Position numbers and translations under genes: made by a program
The notes under the pieces: generated by a model
Told to the model about the DNA's origin: nothing
Database searches by the model: none
Seen by the model: the letters and a program-made list of their open reading frames with translations, nothing else
Shown here: positions 1 to 10,733 of the stretch, in pieces
Numbering within the stretch: the first letter of the stretch is position 1
Layout: the number at the start of each line of letters is the position of its first letter
From: Atherinomorus stipes
Lineage: Eukaryota; Chordata; Actinopteri; Atheriniformes; Atherinidae
Reading direction: 5' to 3'
Assembly (NCBI GenBank): GCA_023101725.1
Contig: JALJCO010003062.1
Coordinates: forward strand, 1-64,000
DNA length: 64,000 bases

Positions 1-550
1 GCACAAAACAGGGCTTGAAAGTGGCGTAAGTGATTTTCCACGCAAAGTTTCTGATTTATAAAAACAAACCTGACGGGAGAATGTGCGCAACGGTGTGCAC
101 ATTCTGAACTTTGCGCACGAACATTTTGGAGACGGGGAAACTGTCTGGCGGCACCGCTGGTGAGATGATGAACTTAAGCCACGTTCATGCATTTAACCAT
201 TAATATCAGACTGTAGACCCTCGTAAACCCTTGTATGGTCCTCAATTAAGCCATACAACCCATAAGCACCCATTCAGGACTTACAGCACAGTGTGTTCGA
301 AGTGTATGTTCATCTTCAAATTATGTAGCAATGACAAGTTTATCTAGAAAGCAAATTAATGTACAGGATAATTCAAAATGCTTTACATAAAACATAAAAA
401 GCATTGCAGCAGGGGTGCAGAAGAGAAAACATCAAAGCGTAAAAGAATAAAAGATTATTGTTCCATTAATTGTGACAAGCTGTATAGCAATTACTGTAAT
501 TACTGAGTAAACATAAATACTGCAGTGACACTGTTGCGTAATGCTTTACA

Positions 551-1777
551 ATGGATGCGCTGGCATTGCTTGAAGACTATGCCAATGGCAGGATCAGGAT
601 GGAGAGAGTCTTTAGAGACCATGAGGATTTTCTGGCCCATGATGATGAGTGGCGGGTAAGCCGATTTAGATTCCCCAGAGCAGTGCTCTTGAATCTTTGT
701 GCTGATCTGGGCCCAGTGTTAGCTCGACCTACCCGCCGGAACCGTGCTATCCCAGTACATTTGCAGGTCTTAACCACTCTAGGGTTTCTGGCGACCGGTT
801 CTTTCCAGCAGGAATTAGCCGACAGGTATGCTGCTATTTGTTTGATGAACAATAGGATATATGACAGTTGTCACCCCAAAGCAAAATAATTTATTATATT
901 TTATCTTTAGGTCTGGAATATCTCAGCCATTACTAAGCACAATTATGGCAACTGTTTTGGGTGGCATTATTAAAATGACCACACAATACATTAAGTTTCC
1001 ATACACTGTGGGAGAACAGGCCAACATTAAAAGGCAATTTGCAGTAATGTCCGGTTTCCCAAATGTAATCGGTGCGATTGACTGCACACATGTTGCTATA
1101 AGGGCTCCGAGTGACAACGAATTTGTCTATGTGAACCGTAAAAATGTCCATTCAATCAATGTCCAAATTATTTGCGACTCGGGCATGGTTCTGACCAATT
1201 TAGTGGCACGGTGGCCTGGGTCAACACATGACTCATTCATTCTGACACACAGCAGTGTGGGGAATAGATTGCAGGCAGGCGCTGGGCGTGATGGCTGGCT
1301 ACTTGGTAAATATAAATTAAACCTAAATAAAAACTTGACCTAATATCCTATAAATTGTAGAAATTCTAACACACACTTGATTCAGATTATTTGATCTAAT
1401 TTGCAGGTGACAGTGGCTACCCCCTCAGGCGCTGGCTCCTCACTCCTTTCCCAAACCCGCAAAGTGCAGAGGAGGTGCGCTTTAATCTGATCCACAGCCG
1501 TGCGCGATCTCTTGTGGAACGCACAGTCAGCCTCCTCAAAAGCCGATGGAGGTGCTTGGATGCCTCCGGGGGCAGACTGCTGTACCATCCAAAAAAGGTC
1601 TGCAAAATCATTATGGCCTGTGGTGTCCTGCACAACTTGGCGATGCCGAATGCCATTCCTCTGCCACCTGGCCCCCCTCCCCCTCATCCTGATAATTTTG
1701 ATCCACTGCCCCCTCCACGACATGAAGAATTCCGGCATGGAGCAAGGCTACGCGAACAGGTCATGCAACGTTTGTGA
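551..1777 (+). CDS. Harbinger DDE transposase (HARBI1-like nuclease), three exons
   Basis: This is the endonuclease that excises and integrates Harbinger elements. The coding sequence is interrupted by two short introns: exons 551-825, 911-1305 and 1407-1777, with GT donors at 826 and 1306 and AG acceptors ending at 910 and 1406. The three exons total 1041 nt, which is 346 codons plus a stop, with no stop or frame break. The catalytic triad is visible as D149 (in AIDCTHV), D225 (in LGDSGYP, formed across the second splice) and E261 (in SLVERTV), giving 35 residues between the last two. The C-terminal part holds the LYHPKKVC and GVLHNLA blocks of the DDE_Tnp_4 fold. The start is the first ATG of the long open exon. 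Length matches the family (about 350 aa). It looks competent as sequence, but its DNA-binding partner downstream is broken. Confidence 0.85.
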
Positions 1778-1795
1778 GAAAACTGTAAGCAATAT

Positions 1796-2569
1796 TCATT
1801 TTTTAGCAATTTCTTTTAATGAAATGGAAATTTCACGCAACACACCGGAAATTTCAGTCATAACTTCACGGATTTGTTTCAATTCAACTTTGACTTCCTT
1901 GACTGCGTCAATTGTGTCCCTTTGCGTTTTCCGGACTGCATCAGTCAGCACCCGGCCACTTCCAGGTGTGCCATGCGCTTGGGGCACATTTGTGTTTGGG
2001 CAGGCCACTCCAGCAGCGGTTTCGGGACTCCCAGGTCCGGGATTCTCCTCTCCACCCACTCCTTCCATCTGAAGTGTTACTGGAGGACAAGATCTGTGTT
2101 TATTCATTTTGTTTAAGTCTTAGCCTAGTTGAACTAAAATAAAAATTACAGAATTACTTACCGGTCTCCTCTGTGGTCTCTGCCTGGTCCGTGTCTCCCT
2201 CCTTCTCCATCACTATGCCACTCACACTTTCAGGCCCAAGTATGGAGGCTATTCTGGACATCAGAGGTGAGGGGCTGGGTGTGCTAGGACCCCCACCAGT
2301 GGCAGACACACTCTGGCGGTGGCATGCCGTCTACTTTTTTGCATCCACTTCCAGATCCGACCACTTTTTTTTTACTTCAGGCACAGACCTCTCCGTCACA
2401 CTAACAACATTCACCGCAGCAACAATATGCTGCCACTCATCAGCCTTTCGCTATTTGTTATTCCACTACTGTGGCCGCCAAATAAAACATCCTTTCGAGC
2501 CTCCACCTCACCAACTAGCACCTCGACTTCAGTCTCGGTAAAATTGCGCTTTCTCGTCCTCTCTGCCAT
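1796..2569 (-). pseudogene. Broken Harbinger Myb/SANT-like accessory protein
   Basis: In Harbinger elements a second, Myb-like protein binds the termini and brings the transposase into the nucleus. Here the minus-strand gene starts at an ATG at 2569 and opens with MAERTRKRNFTETEVEVL, typical of this partner. A donor-like site (gtaag) lies at 2161-2157. The second exon (roughly 2107-1796) encodes a C-terminal coiled-coil-like tail ending in SISLKEIAKK. The first exon is broken: the frame changes near 2450-2430, just before the block that reads DEWQHIVAAVNV in another frame, and an in-frame stop follows near 2330 in the KKWSDLEVDAKK region. It is therefore very likely non-functional. Confidence 0.7.
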
Positions 2570-2857
2570 TATTAAGCTGATGCTGTCATGGCGCAGTTGG
2601 CTTGTTTATATATTTATGAGCTATTTTGCATCGACCATCTATGGAAGAATGTGGGTGTGTCGGGGGCGGGGTATGAAACAGTTTCACCTGCGCAAAGTTC
2701 TAGGAAGAGTGTGATTTATAAAGAGGAAATTGCTTGCACCTGTGCGTACGCACGGTTTTATAAATCTGAATATTTTTCGGCGCATGCAAACTTTGGGTTT
2801 TTGGCGCACGTAGACTTTTAGTAAAGATTCTGCGCAGAGTTTTATAAATGAGACCCC

Positions 2858-3960
2858 AGATCATTAAAAACTCTTACCAATGCCATTTCAGTACTATGAA
2901 ATGCTTTAAAACCCGACTGAAATTTCTCAGAGATACTGTTCTGCTCAAGATAGGACTGTAAGTGATTATACACTGTGACGGTTTAATGGGGGTGCCAGCC
3001 AGGTATCCCTCCTGACAATTAGGATAAATTACTATTATTAATATTGTTGATTTTTAACCGACCACACAAGGACCTTCACACTAGATGTAGACCCTTTCAG
3101 TTACCATGAAAGACAAACTATTCTCTTATTCACACAAAAGTAAACACACAAACAACATAACAATTAATTTCAACGCTGTATTGAACATTGGAGGTCACAG
3201 TTCTGTTCTTCCAACAATGTGTCTTGATTCCCCACATAAATTGCCCCAAAGCATAAGCTGAAGAAAGAACATAGACAAAAAACACAATAAGAAATACATT
3301 TAAATTGTGCAAAGCCATACCAGTGATGTAGCAATTAAATACAGAAGACTCACAAGTCGCAATGGGGCCTGAACGCACCAGAAACAGATCCAGGAAGCAG
3401 GCTTCCCTTTTTGAACTAAAATAATAATTTTATATTATTATTGTTATGTTACAGAGGAGAGCCAAACGGTGATTTCACTTACTTTTTTGTTGTTTGTAAG
3501 TTAGTTTGGGTAGGTTTTTACTTACGAGTGATCAGCTGTTTTGTTGATGACGTCACCAGCTAACGCCGGGACTTCCGTGTTGACGGTTTTGTACTGGCTG
3601 TAAGAGGAGCGGATTTAAGTTTTATTGTTTTCACTTTTGAGGATTATCATATTTCCTGGAACAGAGGCACAAGAATAGATACAAATGGTCCCAACTACCT
3701 TTGATTCAGCGTCGTGAGTGATGTTGATCTCCTGGATATTTTAGCGGCGTTGTGGTGGCTGCTTAGGTTACGTGGCCCGTCAGAGAGACTGCCATATGAA
3801 AGGCAAAAGGAGGCTGAGAGGAGGCGACCTGAGCGGAAGCGCCCACAGTAGACGAATGGGGTGAGTGAACGTAGTAATAAGGGCGTGGGTGCAAAACTGT
3901 GTAGATGACGTGTATCAAAACCTTGCAGCCTCACAACATAACCAGTGGGTTGTTACAACA
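2858..3960. other. No recognisable gene or repeat
   Basis: The stretch is AT-rich with small chance ORFs only. The 82-codon minus-strand ORF at 3130-3378 has no family resemblance that I recognise. Nothing else can be supported. Confidence 0.5.
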
Positions 3961-5290
3961 CTACTTTCTCCAGGATCTTAGATAGAAATGGAAGTTTGGA
4001 CGGTAGCTAGTCAAGACAGAGGAATCAAGTCCTCTCTTCTTCAGGAGAGGCTGTACAACTGCATATTTAAAAGCAGCGGGAACACAACCTGACCTCAGTG
4101 AGGAATTAATCAATTCCACAACACAAGGCCCTATACTCTTAAAAACATCCTTGAATAATTGAAAAGGGATCGAATCTAGAGGACAATTACACAGTTTCAG
4201 GTGTTTCACTATGTCTGTCAGGGAAGACAAGGATTCTTGCTCAAAAACATCAAAAGAAGAGTGACAGGTCAAACAGGGAACAGGTCCTATCATAGCAAAG
4301 GATAATGGTAAAGCAGGCTTGGTCAACGCAATTTTATCTTTAAAAAACGTAAGAAATCTGTCAGAGTGCCTCAGAGGGTGAAATGACAGAGGAATCACAT
4401 GGATTTAAAAGAGAATTAAGCGTCTTAAAAAGGAACTGAGGTTTATTCAAATTAATCTAAATGAGACTGGACAAGAATCGGGATTTGGCCGCTCTGACAG
4501 CCCTTTGGTACCTACGTAGGCTATCATGAAGGATTTCTAAGGAGATCTGCAAGTGATCTTTGTTAAATTTCCTTTCAACACGTCTACAAGTACGTCTCAG
4601 AGCGTGTGTGACATCATCAGGCCAAGGTTCAGACCTAGGTGTAGAGCGCTTCACCTTGTATGGGGCCACCATGTCGAGGATATCTCTACAGACTGAATTA
4701 AAGACAGCTACAAGCTCATCAGTACTAAGGTTAATCGCAAAATCAGGTACTCCGAGAGCAGAACTGCTAAAGGCTGCAGAGAAATGAGAAGCAGTTAATG
4801 AATTGATTATACGCACATGACGCACCAAAACCTGCTGTTTAACAGGAGGAGTGGGAAGCACAACAGAAAACAAAAACCAGAGAGCGATCAGAAAAACCTG
4901 CATCACATATCTCCAAAACATGAACATTCAGTCCAAGAGACAAGACTAGGTCCAGTGAGTGTCCCAACTGGTGCGTAGTACCTGTTACTGACTGGACTAG
5001 GCTAAAAGAGTCTAAAATGTGTAAAAACTCTTTTACCAGAGGACTGGACTCACAACAGACATGAATGTTAAAATCGCCCAACACTAAAAGATGGTCAAAG
5101 TTCATACACAGGCCAGCCAAAAAAATCCGCAAAGTCCTGCACAAAGTCCTGAGTTAATTTTGGCGCACATAATGGGAGGATCGCAGCATATAGAAAAAGT
5201 TTGCAGCTCAAAACTACAATAACTTGTTGCTGGGACTTGCTGGGACTTGCTGGCAGATGAAGCTAGATTTGAAGACTGAGGCCAGTCCCC
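3961..5290 (-). pseudogene. L2-type non-LTR retrotransposon fragment (endonuclease to start of RT)
   Basis: L2 elements encode an apurinic-like endonuclease followed by a reverse transcriptase. Reading the minus strand from 5290 down, 5144-4839 encodes the endonuclease core with LLVLGDFNIHV and GHSLDLVL. The final SDH-type motif is changed to SDRSL, so the catalytic histidine is lost. The linker follows in another frame (4927-4457). The beginning of the RT lies at 4398-3961 (LDSIPFQLFKDVFKSIGP, VVQPLLKKRGLD, TSYRP). At least two frameshifts separate these pieces. The palm with the aspartate pair and the 3' tail are absent: homology stops abruptly at 3961. Losing the 3' end is not normal 5' truncation, so a later deletion or rearrangement is likely. 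Confidence 0.8.
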
Positions 5291-5436
5291 CACCTCTCCT
5301 TTGTGTAATTATTCTTCTTTGTGTAACTCCAAATTATGGTTTACATGGAAAACACATTTATCTAATTCCGCTTTAGATCTCAGTTGGGAAGGGTTCTGAT
5401 TGGAAAGGGGCCGGACGTGACATATTTGTCAGTTTT

Positions 5437-6600
5437 ATGCTTTCCTGTCCCACCTCCACTCTCTCACCCTGCAGCTCAGTCATGGACCTGAACACAGCCT
5501 CATCTCCCTCCACATCAGGACATCCTGAGACCTTTCAGGACCCATTACAGTTCGCATATTGTAATGGGCTTCGGGTTGAAGACGCCATAATCTTTCTGCT
5601 TCAGAAAGCCCACTCTCATCTGGACCAGTCAGGCAGCACTTTGAGGGTCAAGTTCTTTCATTTTTCAAGTGCCTTTAATACTATTCAGCCTGCCGAAGCT
5701 CCATAACTTCCAGGTGGATCCCTCCATAACCACCTGGATTTACGACTATTTAACAAACAGACCACAGTTTGTGAAAATGAAAGGTTGTGTGTCTGAGATG
5801 GTGATCAGCAGCATTGGAGCACCACAAGGAACTGTACTCTCACCATTCCTCTTCACACTGTACACCTCAGACTTCCAGTACAACTCTGAGTCCTGTCATC
5901 TGCAGCAATACTCTGATGACTCTGCAGTTGTGGGGTGTATCAGTGATGGACAAGAAGCCGAGTGCAGGGAACTGGTCAATCGGTTTTTGAAATGGTGTGG
6001 TAAAAATCATCTCATCTTAAATACCAGCAAGACTAAAGAGATGATTGTTGAGTTCAGGAGGAGCAAGAATAAGCAGCATAGCCCTGTCTACATCCTGGTA
6101 GAGGAGGTGGTGGAGAACTACAAATACCTTGGAGTTCAGCTGGACTTGCAACACTGACTACATCTACAGGAAAAGTCAGACCAGACTCTATTTCTTAAGG
6201 AAACTGAGATCATTCAACGTCTGCACCAAGATGTTGCAGATCTTCTACAAGTCTGTTGTGGAAAGTGCAATCAGCTTTGCAGCATCTGATGGGCAGCAGC
6301 ATCAGAACCAGAGACTTGAAGAAACTAAACAAGCTGATCAAGAAAGCTGGTTCTGTGCTGGGAATGACTCTGGAGCCGCTGGAGCTGATTGTTGAGAAAA
6401 GAATGCTGCACAAGCTGATGAAGATGATGGAGGACTCTTCCCATCCTCTCCACAACACACTGAAGAGTCAACAGTGTGTTCAGTGGGAGGATGCGTCAGG
6501 TTCGCTGTAGGACCGAGAGATACAGAAATTAATTCCTGCCAGCAGCCATCACCCTAAAGAACAAGACTGACTGATTATTATTATTGTTGTATTATTATTT
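5437..6600 (+). pseudogene. Rex1-like (CR1-group) LINE fragment, RT region and 3' tail
   Basis: This is a 5'-truncated non-LTR reverse transcriptase gene. The readable pieces are QFAYCNGLRVEDAIIFLLQK near 5550, the frame-shifted FSSAFNTIQP (first RT aspartate lost, S in place of D), GAPQGTVLSPFLFTLYTSDF near 5815-5880, QQYSDDSAVVGCI near 5905-5945 (the catalytic box, with S in the second position) and LNTSKTKEMIV near 6020. A frameshift after 6150 moves the C-terminus into another frame (KLNKLIKKAGSVLGM). The element ends in a short AT-rich tail near 6600. Two more copies of the same family are in this window (16843-17649 and 36031-36944). The clade name is by resemblance; it could be another CR1/L2-group family. 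Confidence 0.75.
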
Positions 6601-6880
6601 CATATACAGGTGCTACCCAAAAAATTAGAATATTGTGAAAAACTTTATGTATTTCTATAATTCAACTTAAAAGGTTCAATTTACATATTGTATAGACAAA
6701 TAATATGCAAATCAATATTTTTCAAGATTTTATTTGTTTGGATGTTGCTGATTAGGACTTGCAGCTTAAGAAAACCTCAAATTCTAAAACTCAAAATTAG
6801 AATATTGCATGAAATCAATTTAAAAAGGACTTTAAATACAAAAACATCAGGCCTCCTAAAGTAAAATGTTGCATCTGTAC

Positions 6881-7500
6881 TTAGTACTTGGTTGGGGCCT
6901 GTTTTGCTTGAATGACTGCCTTAACGCGGCGTGGCATGGATGCAACCAGCTTCTGGCATATCTCAGGTGTTACGGAAGAAAAAACATGCTTCAATCACAG
7001 CCCTGAGCTCTTCTTTATTGTTTGGTCTCTTCCCGTTCAACCTTCTCTTGACAATGCCCCACATGTTTTTGATGGAGTTCAGGTCAGGTGAGTTTGCAGG
7101 CCAATCAAGTATGGTTGTTGAACCAAGATTTGTACTTTTGGCAATGTGGGCAGGTGCCAAGTCTTGCTGGAAGATGAAGTCTGCATCCCCATACGGCTGG
7201 TCTGCTAAAGCAGGCACGAAGGGCTCCAAAATGTCCTGGTAGACCTGTGCTGGATTTATTGAAACTCACAGGTCCATTCCTTATGAAGACCATCTTGTCC
7301 AGGCTGCTGTCAGCGCTCCGGCTTGTACACCATTTTCTTCCACACTTCTTCCTTCCACTTAACTGTCCATTAATGTGCTTTGAGACAGCACTCGGAGAAC
7401 AACCAGTTTCTTTTGCTATCACTTTTTGTGTCTTTCCCACCTTGTGCAGGGAGTCGATGATGGTTTTCTGCACAACTGCCAGATCAGCAGTCTTCCCCAT
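6881..7500 (-). pseudogene. Internally deleted Tc1-like transposase
   Basis: Tc1 transposases carry an N-terminal paired-type HTH and a C-terminal DDE nuclease. The N-terminal HTH starts at 7500 with MGKTADLAVVQKTII and continues through QKVIAKETGCSPSAVSKHI. Downstream, in another frame, comes the C-terminal part: DADFIFQQDLAPAH (second catalytic D), LDWPANSPDLNSIKNMWG (the position of the final acidic residue is K here, from SIEN-type to SIKN) and a terminal stop at 6881-6883. The middle of the protein, with the first catalytic aspartate, is missing. The ORF is therefore dead from deletion, frameshift and loss of a catalytic residue. Confidence 0.8.
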
Positions 7501-7745
7501 GATTGTGAATTCTTCTAAACCAAGACAGGGACTTTTTTAAAGGCTTGGGGCACTTATGGAGGTGTTTTGGATTACTTACCTGATTAGAATGTGACACTCT
7601 GAGCCTACAATACTGGAGCTTTTCACAGTATTCTAATTTTTTGAGTTTTTGAATTTGAGGTTTTCGAAAGCTGCAAGTCCTAATCAGCAACATCCAAACA
7701 AACAAAAGCTTGAAATATATTCATTCACATATTATTTGTCTAAAC

Positions 7746-7936
7746 CAGTGGTGTCCAAAGTCGATCCTCAAGGGCTGCTGTCCTGACGGTTTTCTATGCC
7801 TCCTTGCACCAGCACAGCTGACTCAAATTAAATGAATCTAAAAGTCTATGAATTTAAGTCAGGTGTATGTTGGATAAGGGAGACAGGGAAAACCTGCAGG
7901 ATTGCGGCCCTCGAGGACCGGAGCTGGACAACCCTG
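7746..7936. mobile_element. hAT-type MITE nested in Tc1 element A
   Basis: A 191-bp non-coding element begins cagtggtgtccaaagtcgat and ends gaccggagctggacaaccctg, imperfect inverted ends of hAT type. It is flanked on both sides by the same 8-bp sequence gtctaaac (7738-7745 and 7937-7944), a perfect 8-bp target duplication as hAT transposases make. A related copy is at 57079-57280. Confidence 0.85.
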
Positions 7937-8033
7937 GTCTAAACAATATGTAAATTGCACATTTTAAGTCGAATTACAGAAACACATGAACTTTTTCAGG
8001 ATATTCTCATGTTTTTGGTAGTACCTGTATATA

Positions 8034-8942
8034 CAGGGGTTAGACAATGAAACTGAAACACCTGTCATTTTAGTGTGGGAGGTTTCATGGCTAAAGTAGA
8101 CCAGCCTGGTGGCAAATACTCATTAATTGCACATTGCACCAGTAAGAACTGAGTGTGAAGGTTCAATTAGCAGGGTAAAAAGCACAGTTTTGCTCAAAAC
8201 ATTGCAATGCATACAACATTATATCAGAGTTCAAAAGAGGACAAATTGTTGGTGCATGTCTTGCTGGCGCATCTGTGACCAAGACAAGTCTTTGTGATGT
8301 ATCAAGAGCCACAGTATCCAGGGTAATGTCAGCATACCACCAAGAAGGACGAACCACATCCAACAGGATTAACTGTGGACGCAAGAGGAAGCTGTCTGAA
8401 CGTGATGTTCGGGTGCTAACCCAGATTGTATCCAAAAAACTTAAAACCACAGCTGCCCAAATCACGGCATTCGCTTGGCCCGGGACTTGTGCTGGATGGG
8501 CCAAGGACTACTGAACCATTCTGGAGGACCATGTGCATCCAAAGGTTCAAACATTGTATCCTGAAGGCGGTGCAGTGTATCAGGATGACAATGCACAAAT
8601 ACACACAGCAAGACTAATGAAAGATTGGTTTGATGAACATGAAAGTGAAGTTGAACATCTCCCATGGCCTGCAAAGTCACCAGATCTAAATATTATTGAG
8701 CCAATTTGGGGAGTTTTGGAGGAGAGAATCACGAAAAGTTTTCCTCCACCAGCATCACATAGTGACCTGGCCACTATCCTGCAAGAAGTATGGCTTAAAA
8801 TCCCTCTGACCGCTGTTCAGGACTTGTATATGTCATTTCCAAGATGAATTGTCGCTGTGTTGGCCGCAAAAGGAGGCCCCACACCATACTAATAAATTAT
8901 TGTGGTCGAAAACCAAGTGTTTCAGTTTCATTGTCTAACCCC

Positions 8943-8944
<2 letters not shown>
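8034..8944 (+). mobile_element. Tc1/mariner element B, internally deleted
   Basis: The left end caggggttagacaatgaaac (from 8034, after a TA) is repeated in inverted form at 8917-8944 (gtttcattgtctaacccct). Only about 910 bp separate the ends, much shorter than an intact Tc1 of about 1.3-1.6 kb. It abuts element A with only a few bases between, and its right flank runs into a TA microsatellite. Confidence 0.85.
8218..8847 (+). pseudogene. Tc1-like transposase remnant with central deletion
   Basis: The HTH region is readable from about 8218 (SEFKRGQIVGACLAG, SLCDVSRATVSRVMSAYHQE, SNRINCGRKRKLSERDVRVL). An in-frame stop at 8512-8514 sits at a deletion joint. The same frame then resumes with VYQDDNAQIHTARLMKDWF (second catalytic D) and PAKSPDLNIIEPIWGVLEE (final acidic residue) and ends at 8845-8847. 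The segment with the first catalytic aspartate is gone, so no functional protein is possible. Confidence 0.8.
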
Positions 8945-8945
<1 letters not shown>

Positions 8946-8994
<49 letters not shown>

Positions 8995-9021
8995 TATATA
9001 TATGTATATATATACACACAC

Positions 9022-9058
<37 letters not shown>

Positions 9059-9120
9059 TAGATAGAGTGAGAGAGAGAGAGAGAGAGAGTGAGAGAGAGA
9101 AAGACACACAGAGAGAGAGA
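8946..9120. repeat. Compound microsatellite (TA/CA/GATA/GA)
   Basis: Runs of TA, CA, TA again, a short GATA block and GA follow each other without unique sequence. The block lies exactly between Tc1 elements B and C, probably expanded from TA-rich target sites. Confidence 0.9.
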
Positions 9121-9122
9121 GC

Positions 9123-10733
9123 TGTGTGAAAAAGTTTTTGCCCCCTTCCTGATTTCTTACTTTTTTGCATGTTCGTCACACTTAAATGTTTTAGATCATC
9201 AAACAAAACAAATTTAAATGTGAGACAAAGATAACACAAGTAAACAGAAAATGCAGTTTTTAAATGAAGATTTTTATTTTTAAGGGGGGGGGGATCCAAA
9301 CTTAAATGGCCCTGCGTGAAAAAGTGATTGCCCCCTAAACCTAATAACTGGTTGTTCCACCCTTAGCAGCAACAACTGCAATCAAGAGTTTGTGATAATT
9401 GGCAGTGAGTCTTCTACAGCGCTGTGGAGGAATTTTGACTTACTCATCTTTGCGGAATTGTTGTAGTTCAGCCCCATTGGAGGGTTTTCCAGCATGAACC
9501 ACCTTTTTAAGGTCATGCCACAGCATCTCAATCAGATTCAGGTTTTGACTTTAACTAGGCCACTCCAAAGTCTTCATTTTGTTTTTATTAAGCCATTCAG
9601 AGGTGGACTTGCTGGTGTGTTTTGGATTATTGTCCTGCTGCAGAACCCAAGTGTGCTTCAGCTTGAGGTCACCAACAGATGGCCAGACATTCTCCTTCAG
9701 GATTTTTTGGTAGACCGCAGAATTCATGGTTCCATTTACCACAGCAAGTCTTCCAGGTCCTGAGGCAGGAAAACAGCCCCGGACCATCACACTAAAACTA
9801 CCATATTTTACTTTTGGTATAGTGTTCCTTTTCTGAAATGCCATGGTACTTTTACGCCAGATGTAATGGGACCTACACCTTCCAAAAAGTTCAACTTTTG
9901 TCTACTGAGTCCACAGAGTATTTCCCAAAAGTTTTTGGGATCATCAAAATGCTTTCTGGCTAAACTGAGATGAACCTTTATGTTCTTTTTGCTCAGCCGT
10001 GGTTTTGGTCTTGGAAATCTGCCATGCAGGTCATTTTTGCCCAGTCTCTTTCTTATGGTGGAGTCACGAACACTGACCTTAATTGAGGCAAGTGAGGCCT
10101 GCAGTTCCTTGGATGTTGTTCTGGGGTCTTTTGTGACCTCATTGGATGAGTCATAGCTGTGCTCTTGGGGTAATTTTGGTTGGCCGGCCACTCCTGGGAA
10201 GGTTCACCACTGTTCCACGTTTTCACCATTTGTGGATAATGGCTCTCTCACTGTGGTTCACTGGAGTCCCAAAGTTTTAGAAATGGCTTTGGAACCTTTT
10301 CCAGACTGATAGATCTCAATGACTTTCTTTCTCATTTTTTACTGAATTTTTTTTTGGATCGCAACATGAGGTCTAGCTTTTGAGGATCTTTTTGGTCTAC
10401 TAAACTTTTTGTCAGGCAGGTCCTGTTTAAGTGATTTCTTGAATGAGAACAGGTGTGGCAGTAATCTGGCCTTGGTGTGGCTAGAGAAATTGAACTCAGC
10501 TTTCCAAAGATGTGATAAACCATGTGATAAAATTTATGTTTTAACAGGGGGGGCAATCACTTTTTCACGCAGGACCATGGAGGTTTGGATTTTTTCCCCT
10601 CCTCACTAATAAAAATCTTCATTCAAAAACTGCATTTTCTGTTTACTTGTGTTATCTTTGACTCATTAAAATTTGTTTGATGATCTGAAACATTTAAGAG
10701 TGACAAACATGGGGGCAAAACTTTTTTCACACA
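9123..10733 (-). mobile_element. Tc1/mariner element C with ~200-bp inverted repeats
   Basis: Left arm 9123 to about 9334 and right arm about 10551-10733 are inverted copies. Each begins TGTGTGAAAAAGTTTTTGCC at its outer end and has an inner copy (gcgtgaaaaagtgattgccc), which is the IR/DR layout of Tc1 elements like those that bind transposase at two sites per end. TA dinucleotides follow the right end. Confidence 0.85.
9341..10335 (-). pseudogene. Frameshifted Tc1-like transposase (element C)
   Basis: The gene starts at the ATG at 10335 (MRKKVIEIYQSGKGSKAISK). It continues in other frames through TTSKELQASLASIKVSVRDSTIRKRL and NDLHGRFPRPKPRLSKKN, then SGPGRLAVVNGTMNSAVYQKILKEN (9780-9700), LQQDNNPKHTSKSTSEWLN and LLIAVVAAKGGTTSY before the stop at 9341-9343. 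Frameshifts fall near 10190, near 9900 across the first catalytic region, and near 9560. All main Tc1 blocks are present, so this copy died by point changes rather than by deletion. Confidence 0.8.

Larger units (their letters stand above)
1..2857 (+). mobile_element. PIF/Harbinger DNA transposon, left end outside the window
   Basis: The element carries a Harbinger transposase on the plus strand and a Myb/SANT-like partner gene on the minus strand, the two-gene layout known for this superfamily. The right end near 2841-2857 reads tttataaatgagacccc, a Harbinger-like terminus. The sub-terminal DNA at both ends is rich in related short blocks (tttataaa, gcgca, cgcaaagttt), as expected for long imperfect terminal inverted repeats. 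The left terminus and its target duplication lie before position 1, so the copy cannot be delimited fully here. Confidence 0.85.
6607..8027 (-). mobile_element. Tc1/mariner element A, internally deleted
   Basis: The terminal inverted repeats begin caggtgctacccaaaaaat at 6607 and end ggtagtacctg at 8027, each flanked by TA (6605-6606 and 8028-8029), the Tc1 target duplication. The transposase lies on the minus strand. The left-hand arm in coding orientation is enlarged by a nested hAT MITE at 7746-7936. Another member of the same family is at 12448-13633. Confidence 0.85.

Noticed and set aside
8844..9299. ORFs rich in Tyr/Ile/Thr/His and Ser/Leu (8844-9065 plus, 8928-9299 minus)
   Set aside because: They are translations of TA, CA and GA microsatellites.
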